Notes: generated by a model from the sequence alone, not told the origin. A stretch of DNA of 53,471 nucleotides from an uncultured Pseudoflavonifractor sp. (GCA_947577065.1 CANPTT010000013.1:1-53471); one strand, 5' to 3'; positions 27,145 through 35,111 are shown, counted from the first letter of the stretch. Translations and numbers: made by a program.

Positions 27145-27561
27145 TTAGAACCCAAGGGCTTCCATACAGGCGGACATTTTCTCCGGAGTCATCTCTTCCT
27201 CCTCCTGCGCGTTCCAGGTCTCGGCGGACCAGATCTCGGCCCGGTCATTGACCCCGATGATAACTACGTCCTTATCCAAAGCCGCATATTTCCGCAGCTT
27301 CTGCGGCACCACGATCCGTCCCTGACTGTCCAGCTCACACTTGCTGGCATTGGCAAAGAGAGGGCGCATCGCCTTGGACTGGCTCATGGGAAGGGAGGCA
27401 AACTTTTCTGTGAAGCGTTCCCAAGTCTCCTGGGGATAGATGGCCAGACACGCGTCCACGCCCATGGCCAGGTAAAAGGACACGCCCAGCTCCTCCCGCA
27501 ACTTAGAGGGAATAAAGAGTCTCCCCTTGGCGTCGATAGAGTGTTCATACGTGCCGGTCAT
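27145..27561 (-). CDS. mraZ: MraZ transcriptional regulator
   Basis: A 138-aa protein with two AbrB-like SpoVT/MraZ repeats, each carrying a DxxGR signature (DAKGRLFIP near residue 10 and DSQGRIVVP near residue 80). MraZ forms rings and binds repeated boxes in its own promoter, controlling the dcw operon (family knowledge). The ribosome site GGGGAGGTGAGG precedes the ATG. A ~95-nt leader contains the promoter and a 10-bp-period repeat that may be its operator. It is the first gene of the cluster. Confidence 0.96.
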   Translation of the reverse strand: MTGTYEHSIDAKGRLFIPSKLREELGVSFYLAMGVDACLAIYPQETWERFTEKFASLPMSQSKAMRPLFANASKCELDSQGRIVVPQKLRKYAALDKDVVIIGVNDRAEIWSAETWNAQEEEEMTPEKMSACMEALGF

Positions 27562-27602
27562 GTCCTCACCTCCCCACTTTGATGTTCATTTATGGTCTTT
27601 TG

Positions 27603-27617
27603 CTCCATTTCGCTCCA
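27603..27617 (-). promoter_or_regulatory. Candidate MraZ operator (10-bp-period repeat)
   Basis: The reverse strand has TGGAG-N5-TGGAG just downstream of the -10. Known MraZ boxes are G-rich TGGG-type repeats at 10-bp spacing. A looser third copy (GTGGGG) lies nearer the start codon within the ribosome site. Confidence 0.4.
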
Positions 27618-27628
27618 CTACGCTTTTT

Positions 27629-27657
27629 ATTATAACGGTTCTGTAACAAAATTGCAA
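27629..27657 (-). promoter_or_regulatory. mraZ/dcw cluster promoter
   Basis: Reverse-strand TTGCAA (27652-27657), 17 nt, TATAAT (27629-27634). A consensus -10 with a good -35; it is the only clear promoter for the 11-gene cluster apart from the one before ftsZ. Confidence 0.85.
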
Positions 27658-27658
27658 T
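27642..27658 (+). promoter_or_regulatory. WalR-like box overlapping the mraZ -35
   Basis: TGTAAC-AAAAT-TGCAAT matches TGTWAH-N5-TGTWAH with one mismatch. It overlaps the -35, so binding could block or modulate the promoter. Weaker than the two perfect boxes before the SleB genes. Confidence 0.3.
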
Positions 27659-27883
27659 ACTAAATCAGAATTTTTTTCTCCAAATTTTCCCTTTTTTTCC
27701 GGTGGAAAATGGGTCTTTTTAAAACGATTCTTAAAAAATGTTTTTCTTTGTCATTTTTCCACCACACTTTATAGATGCTTTTTCTGCTTTTATCCCAAGA
27801 TATTGTGTTCCCCCTCTTTCTATCCTTTTCGACAGGAACCCTTTGCCGTCATTTTCCCCGTATCACCTTTTTGCCGCCGGCAC

Positions 27884-27922
27884 AAAAAGATCCCCTCAGA
27901 GAAAAAATCTCTGCGGGGATCT
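27884..27922 (-). terminator. Terminator downstream of divIVA
   Basis: A reverse-strand 15-bp stem with one mismatch (AGATCCCC.CAGAGA paired around a T-run loop), followed by TTTTTGTG. It lies ~174 nt after the divIVA stop and ends the divIVA transcript before mraZ. The A/T-rich stretch 27660-27880 upstream of mraZ holds nothing else I can name. Confidence 0.9.
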
Positions 27923-27937
27923 ACAAGCTACCGCATT

Positions 27938-28081
27938 CTAAATTCGATTTTCCGTCTTCGGCGTATACCCGACGGCCAACACCGTTTCGCCGGTGGTCGC
28001 CGGTAAATATGCGGCTGTGGAGTTTCGCCATAGCCGCATCGCCCGGGCAAAGATCTCCGGCAGGACCGTCCCGCCGGGAAT
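27938..28081 (-). CDS. Possible small protein with non-canonical (ATT) start
   Basis: A 47-codon frame that reads like a real protein (PGGTVLPEIFARAMRLWRN, then TGETVLAVGYTPKTENRI) with G/C-rich third positions, directly after divIVA and 16 nt before its terminator. No ATG, GTG or TTG opens it. The choices are ATT at 28081, with only a weak AAGAAAG ribosome site, or an internal ATG at 28039 giving 33 aa and no ribosome site. It may be a gene remnant, a rare-start small protein, or an accident of a structured 3' UTR (hairpins CCGGCGGGA/TCCTGCCGG and ATGCGGCT/AGCCGCAT overlap it). I know no homolog. Confidence 0.3.
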   Translation of the reverse strand: MPGGTVLPEIFARAMRLWRNSTAAYLPATTGETVLAVGYTPKTENRI

Positions 28082-28095
28082 ATAGCGCTTTCTTT

Positions 28096-28776
28096 TTATT
28101 CCTCCAGCAGCTCCAGGGGCTGAGGGGGCTTTGCGCTGTCCAGGGCCTCAATCTGGGCCTGGATGGCGGCGAGGGCCGCATCCTGCCCCTCCAGCCCACC
28201 GCTCAGCTCCTCTATGCTTCTGCCGGCCCGCTCAAGCTCTTGGGCCGCATGGCCCATGGTGGCCGTAATATCGGAGCGAAGACGGTCATACGCCTCCCGA
28301 GTCCTGTCAAACCATTCCTTCACCTGTTCCTGACACTTCAGGGCCTTGACCCGGCCCTCCCGCTCAATAGCCTGAGCCCTGCCATGGGCCTCCAGCTCAA
28401 TGCTGGCGGTACGGTCCTTCACCGCCTCATAGGCCTCCGCCAAGGGGCCAAGCCGGTCCACCTCCGCTTGAAGCCCTGCAGCAAGCGCCTGAATCTCATC
28501 TCGCTCCGCCATGGTCTGATTCAGCCGGTCCTCCCGGTCTGCCAGTTCGGCGGAAAGACGCTGCCCCTCCGCCTCCAGGGCAGCGATCCGTTCCTCCAGC
28601 GCGGCGGAACGCTCCTCCTCCTGTGCCCTGGCTACCTTCTCTTCCGCCAGCTCCTTCTGAACGGCCGCCAACTTCTGGGCGTGTTCCCGAGCGCTTCGTT
28701 CCAGATAGTCCATCACGTCCTGCTTCTGGAAGCCGCCAAAGGCCGCCGTACGGAACTGAAATCCGTTTTCATTCAT
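28096..28776 (-). CDS. divIVA: DivIVA-family coiled-coil protein
   Basis: A 226-aa cytoplasmic scaffold that gathers at curved membrane of poles and septa (family knowledge). The N-terminal motif FGGFQKQDVMDYLE is the DivIVA membrane-binding start. Residues ~30-115 are a long coiled coil rich in Glu, Ala and Lys, and a second helical segment covers ~125-200. DivIVA usually sits at the end of the dcw cluster near sepF; here it lies upstream of mraZ. It has its own promoter, shared back to back with the serpin gene region. Confidence 0.85.
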   Translation of the reverse strand: MNENGFQFRTAAFGGFQKQDVMDYLERSAREHAQKLAAVQKELAEEKVARAQEEERSAALEERIAALEAEGQRLSAELADREDRLNQTMAERDEIQALAAGLQAEVDRLGPLAEAYEAVKDRTASIELEAHGRAQAIEREGRVKALKCQEQVKEWFDRTREAYDRLRSDITATMGHAAQELERAGRSIEELSGGLEGQDAALAAIQAQIEALDSAKPPQPLELLEE

Positions 28777-28811
28777 GGAGTTTTCCTCCTTGGTCCCTAT
28801 TTTGATATATT

Positions 28812-28840
28812 ATCATACCACACATTTCGACAGATGACAA
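28812..28840 (-). promoter_or_regulatory. divIVA promoter
   Basis: Reverse-strand TTGTCA, 17 nt, TATGAT, ~36 nt before the start codon; ribosome site AAGGAGG. No equally good rightward promoter for the serpin gene is seen in this 140-nt gap. Confidence 0.8.
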
Positions 28841-28916
28841 CCGCGGAAAACGGAAAGGAACTTTTTCCCTCTATCTTCGTCTAAACAGCAAAGAACCACG
28901 AAGGGAGCGGATCCTT

Positions 28917-30182
28917 ATGAAGCGACCCCAGCTTTTTTCTCTTATTCTCGCACTGTCCCTGCTGGCCGGATGCGCCGGCGCTCTGGTCCAGCCACAGGGG
29001 TCCCTGCAGCCTCTGCCCACCCCGCAGGGGACCCTACCCCCGGTAGAGCCTTTAGAGCTTACTGACGGGGATACCTTGGACGGATACCGCTCCTTTGCTG
29101 TGGACCTGCTGCGCCGGAGCCATGCCGGGGGAGAAAATGTGCTGGTATCCCCCCTGTCCGTCACCTTGGCTCTGGGCATGACCGCCAATGGGGCGGCGGA
29201 GAATACCTTGACGGAGTTTGAGACTCTTTTCGGCCTGAGCCGGGAGGACCTCAATGCCCTGTGCGCCAAGTTCATGGCGGATTACGCCCAATTGGGCGGC
29301 TCCACCGAGGCCACCTTGGTCAACAGCCTGTGGGCCGACCCGGACGTCAACTTGGCCAACGGTTTTGTCCTTCGGTGCCAAGATACCTACGCAGCCCAGC
29401 TTTTCCAGCAGGACCTTCAGGATCCGTCTACGGTAAAAGCGGTGAACGGCTGGGTCAATGAGGCCACAAGAGGGCTTATCCCCTCGGTGGTGGACGAATT
29501 TAGCGGCGATGCGGTACTGGCCCTTATCAACGCCATCTACCTGAAAAATCAGTTCCAGCGCCCCTTTGAAACTCCCACCTCCGACTGGGAGATGGATTTC
29601 ACCGCCGCAGACGGCAGGGTGACCCACCCCAAGGGGATGCACAACGGTACCCGGAACGAGGAGTACATTGCCGCCGAAGACGGGCAGGGAGTTCTTCTCC
29701 CCTATGACGACGGACGGCTTGGACTTCTGTTGATGTTGCCCAATGAGGGTACGGCCCTTACCGACTATCTGGCAGGATGGGAGGAGGACACGGTCCCGAC
29801 TCTGCTCTCCTCGCGGGAAAGCCGGAGGGTCAGCCTTTCCTGCCCCAAATTCAAAACCGAGAGGGGCAGCTCCTTGGCCGGTACCCTTGGAGATATGGGA
29901 TTGACCGGGGCCTTTGATCCAGCCCTTGCCGACTTTTCCGCTATGGGCAGCGTGGAGGGACGTTCCCTCTATATCGGAGACGTGATCCACAAGACCTCCT
30001 TTGAGCTGAATGAGAAGGGGACCGAGGCCGCGGCGGTGACGGCGGTCATGATGGAAGCCACCTCTGCCATGCCCCCCCAAGACCTCATCTATCTCCGCTT
30101 TGACCGTCCCTTTATCTACGGCATCGTGGATCTGGAGACTGAGACTCCCCTTTTTCTCGGAGCCATGGAACGCTGCCAGTAG
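28917..30182 (+). CDS. Serpin-family protease inhibitor, predicted lipoprotein
   Basis: A 421-aa surface lipoprotein. The signal peptide ends in the lipobox LAGC (C19), followed by a Pro/Gln-rich linker and a full serpin fold from about residue 55 (NVLVSPLSVTLALGMTANGA). The hinge of the reactive loop is intact and of inhibitory type (NEKGTEAAAVTAV). Counting from hinge E as P17, P1-P1' would be Thr-Ser in EATSAM, followed by the serpin end FDRPFIYGIVDLETETPLFLG. Gut-bacterial serpins such as siropins block host elastases (established). A Thr at P1 suggests an elastase- or subtilisin-like target (inference). GAAGGGAG precedes the ATG. Confidence 0.93.
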   Translation: MKRPQLFSLILALSLLAGCAGALVQPQGSLQPLPTPQGTLPPVEPLELTDGDTLDGYRSFAVDLLRRSHAGGENVLVSPLSVTLALGMTANGAAENTLTEFETLFGLSREDLNALCAKFMADYAQLGGSTEATLVNSLWADPDVNLANGFVLRCQDTYAAQLFQQDLQDPSTVKAVNGWVNEATRGLIPSVVDEFSGDAVLALINAIYLKNQFQRPFETPTSDWEMDFTAADGRVTHPKGMHNGTRNEEYIAAEDGQGVLLPYDDGRLGLLLMLPNEGTALTDYLAGWEEDTVPTLLSSRESRRVSLSCPKFKTERGSSLAGTLGDMGLTGAFDPALADFSAMGSVEGRSLYIGDVIHKTSFELNEKGTEAAAVTAVMMEATSAMPPQDLIYLRFDRPFIYGIVDLETETPLFLGAMERCQ

Positions 30183-30205
30183 ACATTTCGTTTGAGATCG
30201 CCCAT

Positions 30206-30267
30206 GAAAAAGCTGGACAAAAACGTGTTTAAAGGTCTCTTCTCCACACGCTTTTGTCCAGCTTTTC
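30206..30267. terminator. Bidirectional terminator between serpin and M18 genes
   Basis: Long imperfect inverted repeat, GAAAAAGCTGGACAAAA paired with TTTTGTCCAGCTTTTC, with an ACGTGT/ACACG inner stem and A/T-runs at both ends. Serves both converging genes. Confidence 0.88.
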
Positions 30268-30272
30268 GCGTT

Positions 30273-31682
30273 TTATCCCGCCTGATAGACGGCCTTCATC
30301 CCCTTATACATCATATAGCAATCCAGCTTGCCCGTGGTCTCGAAGGGAGCGTGCATGGAGAGGACGGGGACCCCGGCGTCCAGAGTGTCAATGTCCCGCT
30401 CGGCCATAAACTTGGCCACCGTACCGCCGCCGCCGGCGTCCACCTTGCCCAGCTCCGCCATCTGCCAGAGGACCTCAGCACGGTCAAACACCCGGCGGAC
30501 AAAGCCCACCACCTCGGCGGAGGCGTCGGAGGAGCCCGACTTTCCGCCGGATCCGGTATACTTGCAAAGACCCACGCCATAGTTCACCAGGGCGGAGTTG
30601 CGCTTCTCATAGACCTCGGTAAAGTTGGGGTCATAAGCCGCCGTCACATCGGCAGAAAGACAGAAGGAATGCTCATAGCAGGTCTTCAGGGCCACCCGCT
30701 GGGCGTCGCACAGGTCGCTCATAAAGGTGTCAAAGGCCGCCGACTTCATGCCGGAGACCCCCTCGGAGCCGATCTCCTCCTTGTCGGCCAGAATGCACAC
30801 CGCGGTGTGGGCAGGATTTTCGATATCCAGCAGAGCGGCCAGACAGGCATAGCCGCACACCCGGTCGTCCTGGCCATAGGCTCCGATGAGGGAGCGGTCA
30901 AAACCCACGTCGCTGGCCCGGAAAGCGGGCACTGCCTCCAGCTCGGCGGAGATAAAGTCGGTCTCGGTAAGGCCGTACTTCTGATTGAGGATGTCCAAAA
31001 TGGCCAGTTTCACCCGGTCGGAGCCCTCATCGTCCTTGAAGGGGCGGGAGCCCACCAGAATGTTCAGGGTCTCGGCGGGGATGGCCTCCGCCATGGGCTT
31101 CTTGGCCTGTTCCCGGCCCAAGTGGGGCAGCAGGTCGTCCACGGTAAACACCGGGTCCCCCACCCCCGCTCCGATGGCCACCCGGATCAGAGAGCCGTCG
31201 GTGCGGACCACCACCCCGTGGAGCTCCAGAGGAATGGTGACCCACTGGTACTTACGGATACCACCGTAGTAGTGGGTCTTCAAAAAGCACAGCTCGCTCT
31301 CCTCATAGAGGGGCTGGGGCTTCAGATCCAGTCGGGGGGAGTCGATATGAGCCGCCCCGATGGAGACTCCATCGGCCAGGGACTTCTCCCCGATGACCGC
31401 CAGCATCACCGCTTTGCCCCGGTTCACCCGGTAGAGCTTATCGCCAGGCTTCACCGTCATGCCCCGGGTAAAGGGGGCAAAGCCCCGGGCCTGGGCCAGG
31501 CGGACGGTCTCGTCCACCGCCTCCCGCTCGGTCTTGGCGGCGTCCAGAAACTTTTTGTAGTCCTCACAATACCCCTTCATGGCGGCCTCATCGGCCACCG
31601 AGAGGCGGTCGTAGCCATTCTTTCTGCTGTCCATCAGCTGCTCCCGCCGCAGCTGGGCGGGAGTTTTTCCCTTCTCTTCCAT
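30273..31682 (-). CDS. M18-family zinc aminopeptidase
   Basis: A 469-aa cytosolic dodecameric aminopeptidase family member (DAP/ApeA type) that removes N-terminal, often acidic, residues from peptides. Visible metal-site motifs are AHIDSPRLDL (near residue 110), GAYGQDDRVC (near 270) and DKEEIGSEG (near 300), followed by the C-terminal SMHAPFETTGKLDCYM stretch. Length fits. It is the last gene of the long leftward run, 51 nt after coaE, and ends at the terminator shared with the serpin gene. Confidence 0.93.
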   Translation of the reverse strand: MEEKGKTPAQLRREQLMDSRKNGYDRLSVADEAAMKGYCEDYKKFLDAAKTEREAVDETVRLAQARGFAPFTRGMTVKPGDKLYRVNRGKAVMLAVIGEKSLADGVSIGAAHIDSPRLDLKPQPLYEESELCFLKTHYYGGIRKYQWVTIPLELHGVVVRTDGSLIRVAIGAGVGDPVFTVDDLLPHLGREQAKKPMAEAIPAETLNILVGSRPFKDDEGSDRVKLAILDILNQKYGLTETDFISAELEAVPAFRASDVGFDRSLIGAYGQDDRVCGYACLAALLDIENPAHTAVCILADKEEIGSEGVSGMKSAAFDTFMSDLCDAQRVALKTCYEHSFCLSADVTAAYDPNFTEVYEKRNSALVNYGVGLCKYTGSGGKSGSSDASAEVVGFVRRVFDRAEVLWQMAELGKVDAGGGGTVAKFMAERDIDTLDAGVPVLSMHAPFETTGKLDCYMMYKGMKAVYQAG

Positions 31683-31733
31683 ACCCTTACCTCCTTGATC
31701 ATAGTTAAGATTTCACTTATCACTTTTCCACGC

Positions 31734-32327
31734 TCAGGCCAATATCTCCTGAAACAGCTTCAGAGCCCGCTTTTGAAACTCCTCGGGAGTGTCTCCCTCG
31801 CCATTCTCCAGCACTTGGTCGCTGCATTCCCGATAAAAGTCATCCGGCTTCTGGGCCTCTATCCGGCGACGGGCGTAGGTCTCGCCGATACCGTCCCGGA
31901 CCATGATGCGGCGCAGACGCAGCTCCTTTGGGGCCAGCACCGCCACCACCCTGTCGCACCGGTGGGCAAGACCGCTCTCCACCAAAGCGATAGCGTCAAT
32001 GGCTAAAATGGGGCGATCCATACTTTTCGCCGCCGCAAGCTTGGTCTCCACCGCCTCCACCACATAGGGATGAGTGAGAGCGTTCAACTCCTCCAGGCGG
32101 TCCGGATAAACCGCCCGGGCCAGACGCTTCCTATCTATTTTACCCTCCCGGTCCAGGATATTCTCCCCAAAGGAGCCGATGAGCCGTGTTTTTAGCGCCT
32201 CGCACTCCAGCAGCAGCCGGTGATAGACCGCGTCCGCGTCCACCACCTCCGCCCCCAGGGCGCGCAGGACGTTCAGGGCGGTGGTTTTCCCCGCCCCGGT
32301 GGGGCCGGTGATGCCGATGACCTTCAT
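31734..32327 (-). CDS. coaE: Dephospho-CoA kinase
   Basis: A 197-aa cytosolic kinase for the last step of coenzyme A synthesis, phosphorylating the 3'-hydroxyl of dephospho-CoA. P-loop GPTGAGKTT is at residues 7-15, DADAVYH follows in the substrate region, and the LTHPYV motif is near residue 100. A longer frame reaching 32729 is only the overlap with the upstream gene. The ATG overlaps the HD-gene stop in TGATG, so the two are translationally coupled. Confidence 0.95.
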   Translation of the reverse strand: MKVIGITGPTGAGKTTALNVLRALGAEVVDADAVYHRLLLECEALKTRLIGSFGENILDREGKIDRKRLARAVYPDRLEELNALTHPYVVEAVETKLAAAKSMDRPILAIDAIALVESGLAHRCDRVVAVLAPKELRLRRIMVRDGIGETYARRRIEAQKPDDFYRECSDQVLENGEGDTPEEFQKRALKLFQEILA

Positions 32328-32926
32328 CAGGTGTTGGCGGAGACTTCCGCTTCCACCGCGTCCTCGGTCTCCGCCATGGCCCGGAGGGTCTTGTCCAGAA
32401 GGTCGTCCAGCTCCCAGCCCAGAAGCTCCGCCCCTTGGGCGATGCACTCCCGGGAGCAGCCGGCGGCAAATTTCTTGTCCTTGAACTTCTTTTTCAGGCT
32501 CTTGAGCTCCATATCCTTGGTGGACTTGCTGGGCCGCATGAGGGCGGCGGCCCCGATAAGCCCGGTGAGCTCGTCGCAGGCGAAGAGGACCTTCTCCATC
32601 TCCAGCTCGGGCTTGCAGTCGGTGCCCGTCATGCCCCAGCCGTGGGAGCAGACGGCGTGGATGAGTTCGCCGGTGAAGCCGGCCTCCTTCAAGAGTTCCG
32701 GGGCCTTCACACAGTGCTCCTCGGGCCACTTCTCAAAGTCCACGTCGTGGAGCAGGCCCGCGGTGGACCAGAACTCTCTCTCCTCCCCGTGGCCCAACTC
32801 CTGGGCAAACCAGCCCATCACCGCCTCTACGGTGAGGGCGTGGCGGATATGGAAGGGTTCGGCGTTGTAGGTTTTCAGGAGGGTCAGGGCCTCGGGACGG
32901 GTCTTGCCGGTGGTGGGGGTAGACAT
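32327..32926 (-). CDS. HD-domain protein, putative phosphohydrolase
   Basis: A 199-aa cytosolic HD protein. The histidine-aspartate pair is in AGLLHDVDFEKW, with outer ligands in HIRHALTVEAV and VCSHGW. These are the metal ligands of HD nucleotidases and phosphodiesterases. The substrate is not predictable. The ATG at 32926 has AAAGGA 8 nt upstream and is chosen over 33028, whose extra N-terminus is low-quality. Coupled to coaE by TGATG. Similar HD proteins are common in clostridia and often called hydrolases without proof. Confidence 0.82.
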   Translation of the reverse strand: MSTPTTGKTRPEALTLLKTYNAEPFHIRHALTVEAVMGWFAQELGHGEEREFWSTAGLLHDVDFEKWPEEHCVKAPELLKEAGFTGELIHAVCSHGWGMTGTDCKPELEMEKVLFACDELTGLIGAAALMRPSKSTKDMELKSLKKKFKDKKFAAGCSRECIAQGAELLGWELDDLLDKTLRAMAETEDAVEAEVSANT

Positions 32927-33037
32927 GGGGATCATCCTTTCTTTTTTTCGGAATGCGGATATTTGCGGCGGGGGCAAGGTCTCGCCTGCCGGCTCGGTCG
33001 TGCGGTACCGCTTGCCGCTGGCAAGCACCGCCCCGCC

Positions 33038-33448
33038 CTACTTTTCGAGGAGAAGGGCCTCAAAGCCCTCCAGGACAGCCTGTGGACTGCAAATATGATA
33101 TGTTTTCAACCCCAATCCATAGCAGAAGTCGCTGCCTTGGCCCAAGGCCATGTGGTAGGGCCGGTAGTCATCTCCGTAGTAAAAGGATACCTCCACGACA
33201 CAGCGGTAGGAGGTCCGGTTGGAGAGGCTTCTGCGGGCCGTGACCTGGCTCAGCAGCTCCGCGGCCCGGGCCTGGTCAAAGTCCGTAACGTACTCCCCGT
33301 TGTACTCGATGCGGATGTCTCGGATCTCCCCCGGGTCCTTTACGATGGGGCGGGGGATAACAGACCAGAGGAGAAGGCCCGCCAGGGCGGCGGCCAGGAG
33401 CCCCAGAAGAAGGCGGTAGGGCTTTTCAAAGCTGAGGAAAAATTTCAT
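33038..33448 (-). CDS. Small membrane-anchored protein, unknown
   Basis: A 136-aa product with an N-terminal membrane segment at about residues 11-30 (YRLLLGLLAAALAGLLLW) and an exported or lumenal remainder rich in Tyr and charged residues (IRIEYNGEYVTDFD, VSFYYGDDYRPY). It may be a signal anchor rather than a cut signal. No family recognised. Its start overlaps the preceding small gene by 4 nt, which supports both being real and cotranslated. Confidence 0.65.
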   Translation of the reverse strand: MKFFLSFEKPYRLLLGLLAAALAGLLLWSVIPRPIVKDPGEIRDIRIEYNGEYVTDFDQARAAELLSQVTARRSLSNRTSYRCVVEVSFYYGDDYRPYHMALGQGSDFCYGLGLKTYHICSPQAVLEGFEALLLEK

Positions 33449-33657
33449 CGCGAACTCTCCTCTCCAGTCAGTCGCTCCTCCACCAGCTCCGCTGCCAGAG
33501 TGAAGGCGGCGATCCGGCGGCGGGCCAGGGTGAGTTGGGATCTATAACGGACAGGGTCGGGCTTGGCCTCCAAGGTCTTGACCAACTCTTTCAGCTTGTG
33601 GACAGTGGAGGCGAGCTGCTTTTTTGCTTCCAGCAGTTCTTCTTTCGTGTAGTCCAT
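33445..33657 (-). CDS. Small helical protein, unknown
   Basis: A 70-aa soluble protein, almost wholly helical with coiled-coil character (KEELLEAKKQLASTVHKLKE) and a basic segment (RYRSQLTLARRR). AGAAAGGAG precedes the ATG. It overlaps the next gene by the ATGA type of junction and follows the split kinase by 12 nt. No family recognised; could be a DNA- or partner-binding accessory. Confidence 0.6.
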   Translation of the reverse strand: MDYTKEELLEAKKQLASTVHKLKELVKTLEAKPDPVRYRSQLTLARRRIAAFTLAAELVEERLTGEESSR

Positions 33658-33669
33658 CCGTTTCTCCTT

Positions 33670-34116
33670 TCAACAAAGCCCGAAGTGGGCCTCCAGGGCC
33701 GCCAGGGTCCCCTCAATGGTGCTCTCCTCGGTCCGCAGGTGGGTGAAAAAGCCGCTGCCGGCGAAGGCCTCATACCGTTCTATGCTGTTGGCCAGGGCTA
33801 TACAGGCACGGAAGTTTTCCATAGTCTTCTCGGGCTCCGGCCCCTCCATGATTTGGCGGTAGAGAAACTGCTTTTCCGCATCCGGCCGGTCAAAAAAACG
33901 CTCCACCGAAAGGCTTTGGGGGCTCAGAAGGATGGCCACATGGTCCCAGGAGGAGATTTGCTTCAGCCGCTCCGGAGCAGTGTTGGTGTCCACAAAGATC
34001 TTTTTCCCGCTTTGGGACAGGCGGAGGAGCTGGATGATCTCCAGCTGTGCCGCCTCCCGGGAGGTGCCGTCCAGCCAGGCCACATACTCCTCCGGGGACC
34101 GGGAGACAAACTCACG
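33670..34116 (-). pseudogene. 3' fragment of a split P-loop kinase gene
   Basis: 149 codons (REFVSRSPEEYVAWLDG onward) forming the back half of a small nucleotide-binding protein, with VFVDTN-like strand (KKIFVDTNTAPERL) and a VAILLSPQSLSVERFF segment. It lacks a Walker A motif of its own. A short frame can start at 34128 inside the insertion (MFYW...), but it has no ribosome site. Joined to the fragment at 35112-35342 by removing 34117-35111, it reads on without frameshift or stop, giving a 225-aa kinase. Confidence 0.8.
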
Positions 34117-34179
34117 CCAATAGAACATTTGTCAAGGGGGATTTCACCCAAAAAATGACATCCCCCGATAAGCCAGGAA

Positions 34180-34626
34180 TTATTTTCTTTTTTTGAACTT
34201 TTCGATTGCAAACTCATAAGCTTCTTGAATCAAAGGTTTTAGCTCGTTGAATGCCAAATCTGAGGGATTGAGGATGCTGACCCACCCCATCCAAGCATAT
34301 ACAGGATGTGGTAATAAACAATCTATCGCAGTAAAGTCATAGGGCATCTCTACAACCCCGCCCGCTGCGGGACGTGCGGGGATATATCCGAATAGGTTTT
34401 GAAACGTGCACCTTTTGAGCCCAAGATTTACACGGTAAATGCCTTGCCGGTTCAGATTGGAACTCTTGTCATTCTCTCCATCTTTTTCCTTGATCGTAAG
34501 TACATATACACCGCGCTTCAAAATGTGATTGGGATTATAAAAAACTCCTTTTTCGCCCCAACTCTCAACAAGGGTTGTCCCTTCCAAGTTCTTAAGACAA
34601 TAAGCTAAAATCTCATCCGGTTTCAT
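34180..34626 (-). CDS. DUF6194-family protein (cargo of the insertion)
   Basis: A 148-aa soluble protein. The pattern fits DUF6194: MKPDEILAYCLKNLEGTTLV at the start, IYRVNLGLKRCTFQNLFGY in the middle, and PHPVYAWMGWVSILNPSD near the end. Function of the family is unknown to me; in actinomycetes and some Firmicutes it stands alone or beside resistance and mobile genes. The ribosome site GGAGGTGAG precedes the ATG. Base composition is clearly more A/T-rich than all neighbours, which with the flanking inverted repeats marks it as acquired. Confidence 0.75.
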   Translation of the reverse strand: MKPDEILAYCLKNLEGTTLVESWGEKGVFYNPNHILKRGVYVLTIKEKDGENDKSSNLNRQGIYRVNLGLKRCTFQNLFGYIPARPAAGGVVEMPYDFTAIDCLLPHPVYAWMGWVSILNPSDLAFNELKPLIQEAYEFAIEKFKKRK

Positions 34627-34719
34627 AATAACTCACCTCCATATAACCCAATTTGTCACGGCAAAGTATACCATCATTGTAAGCAACTTTCAACCTTCAC
34701 TTATCGGCAATGATAGTAG

Positions 34720-35060
34720 TAGCAAGCAATGCACCGGTATATACCCGGCGCAGCTTGTTGGTGGCCGATGGCCCCCAAGCCCCCGGTGATCGGCGCAGCT
34801 GCGTCCGATGCACAAGCCGCCGTTGGCGTCTGCTGGTATATACCGGCAGGGGAGGACACCCCGGCGGAGCCGCCCCTGGAGAGCGCACGGCGGCCGCAGG
34901 CGGTACTACCACCCGCTTGTCGGTGGTGAGTAAGTGCGCTCTTCGAGAGGGCTGACAAAGAGAACGGAGCGCCCAGGTCATCCTGGGCGCTCCCGCTTCG
35001 GTTCCCTCCTGCTGGTCGATCACCGCCTTTCCGACCTGCGTCATCTTGCCACAAATGAAC
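34720..35060. other. Structured G/C-rich non-coding stretch inside the insertion
   Basis: Contains two copies of GGTATATACC (34738-34747 and 34839-34848) in inverted-repeat contexts, and two CGGCGCAGC units. A perfect 12-bp hairpin, GGAGCGCCCAGG-tcat-CCTGGGCGCTCC, lies at about 34975-35002. Long frames exist on both strands but read as low-complexity Arg/Pro/Ala, and I do not accept them. It could be a folded RNA or a nest of palindromic repeats. Confidence 0.4.
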
Positions 35061-35111
35061 CATCAGTCAATGTGTATTTGGATGGTGAAACCACCCTTTA
35101 CACAATACATC

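Larger units (their letters stand above)
34121..35111. mobile_element. ~991-bp insertion with imperfect terminal inverted repeats and DUF6194 cargo
   Basis: It separates two halves of one reading frame. CCAA occurs at both junctions (34117-34120 and 35112-35115), a possible 4-bp target duplication. The ends share an inverted repeat, AAGGGGGATTTCACC (34134-34148) against AAGGGTGGTTTCACC (35098-35084), 13 of 15 identical, with TTGT just outside both. No transposase lies inside. It contains one A/T-rich gene and a structured G/C-rich stretch, so it is a non-autonomous, cargo-carrying element or a decayed one. Confidence 0.65.

Noticed and set aside
32328-32729. Long N-terminal extension of CoaE
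   Set aside because: It is the shadow of the HD gene in another frame; the family start is at 32327.
34697-35063. Two overlapping ~115-120-aa frames inside the insertion
   Set aside because: Low-complexity Arg/Pro/Ala products on palindrome-rich DNA, no ribosome site; the reading frames look like by-products of high G+C.
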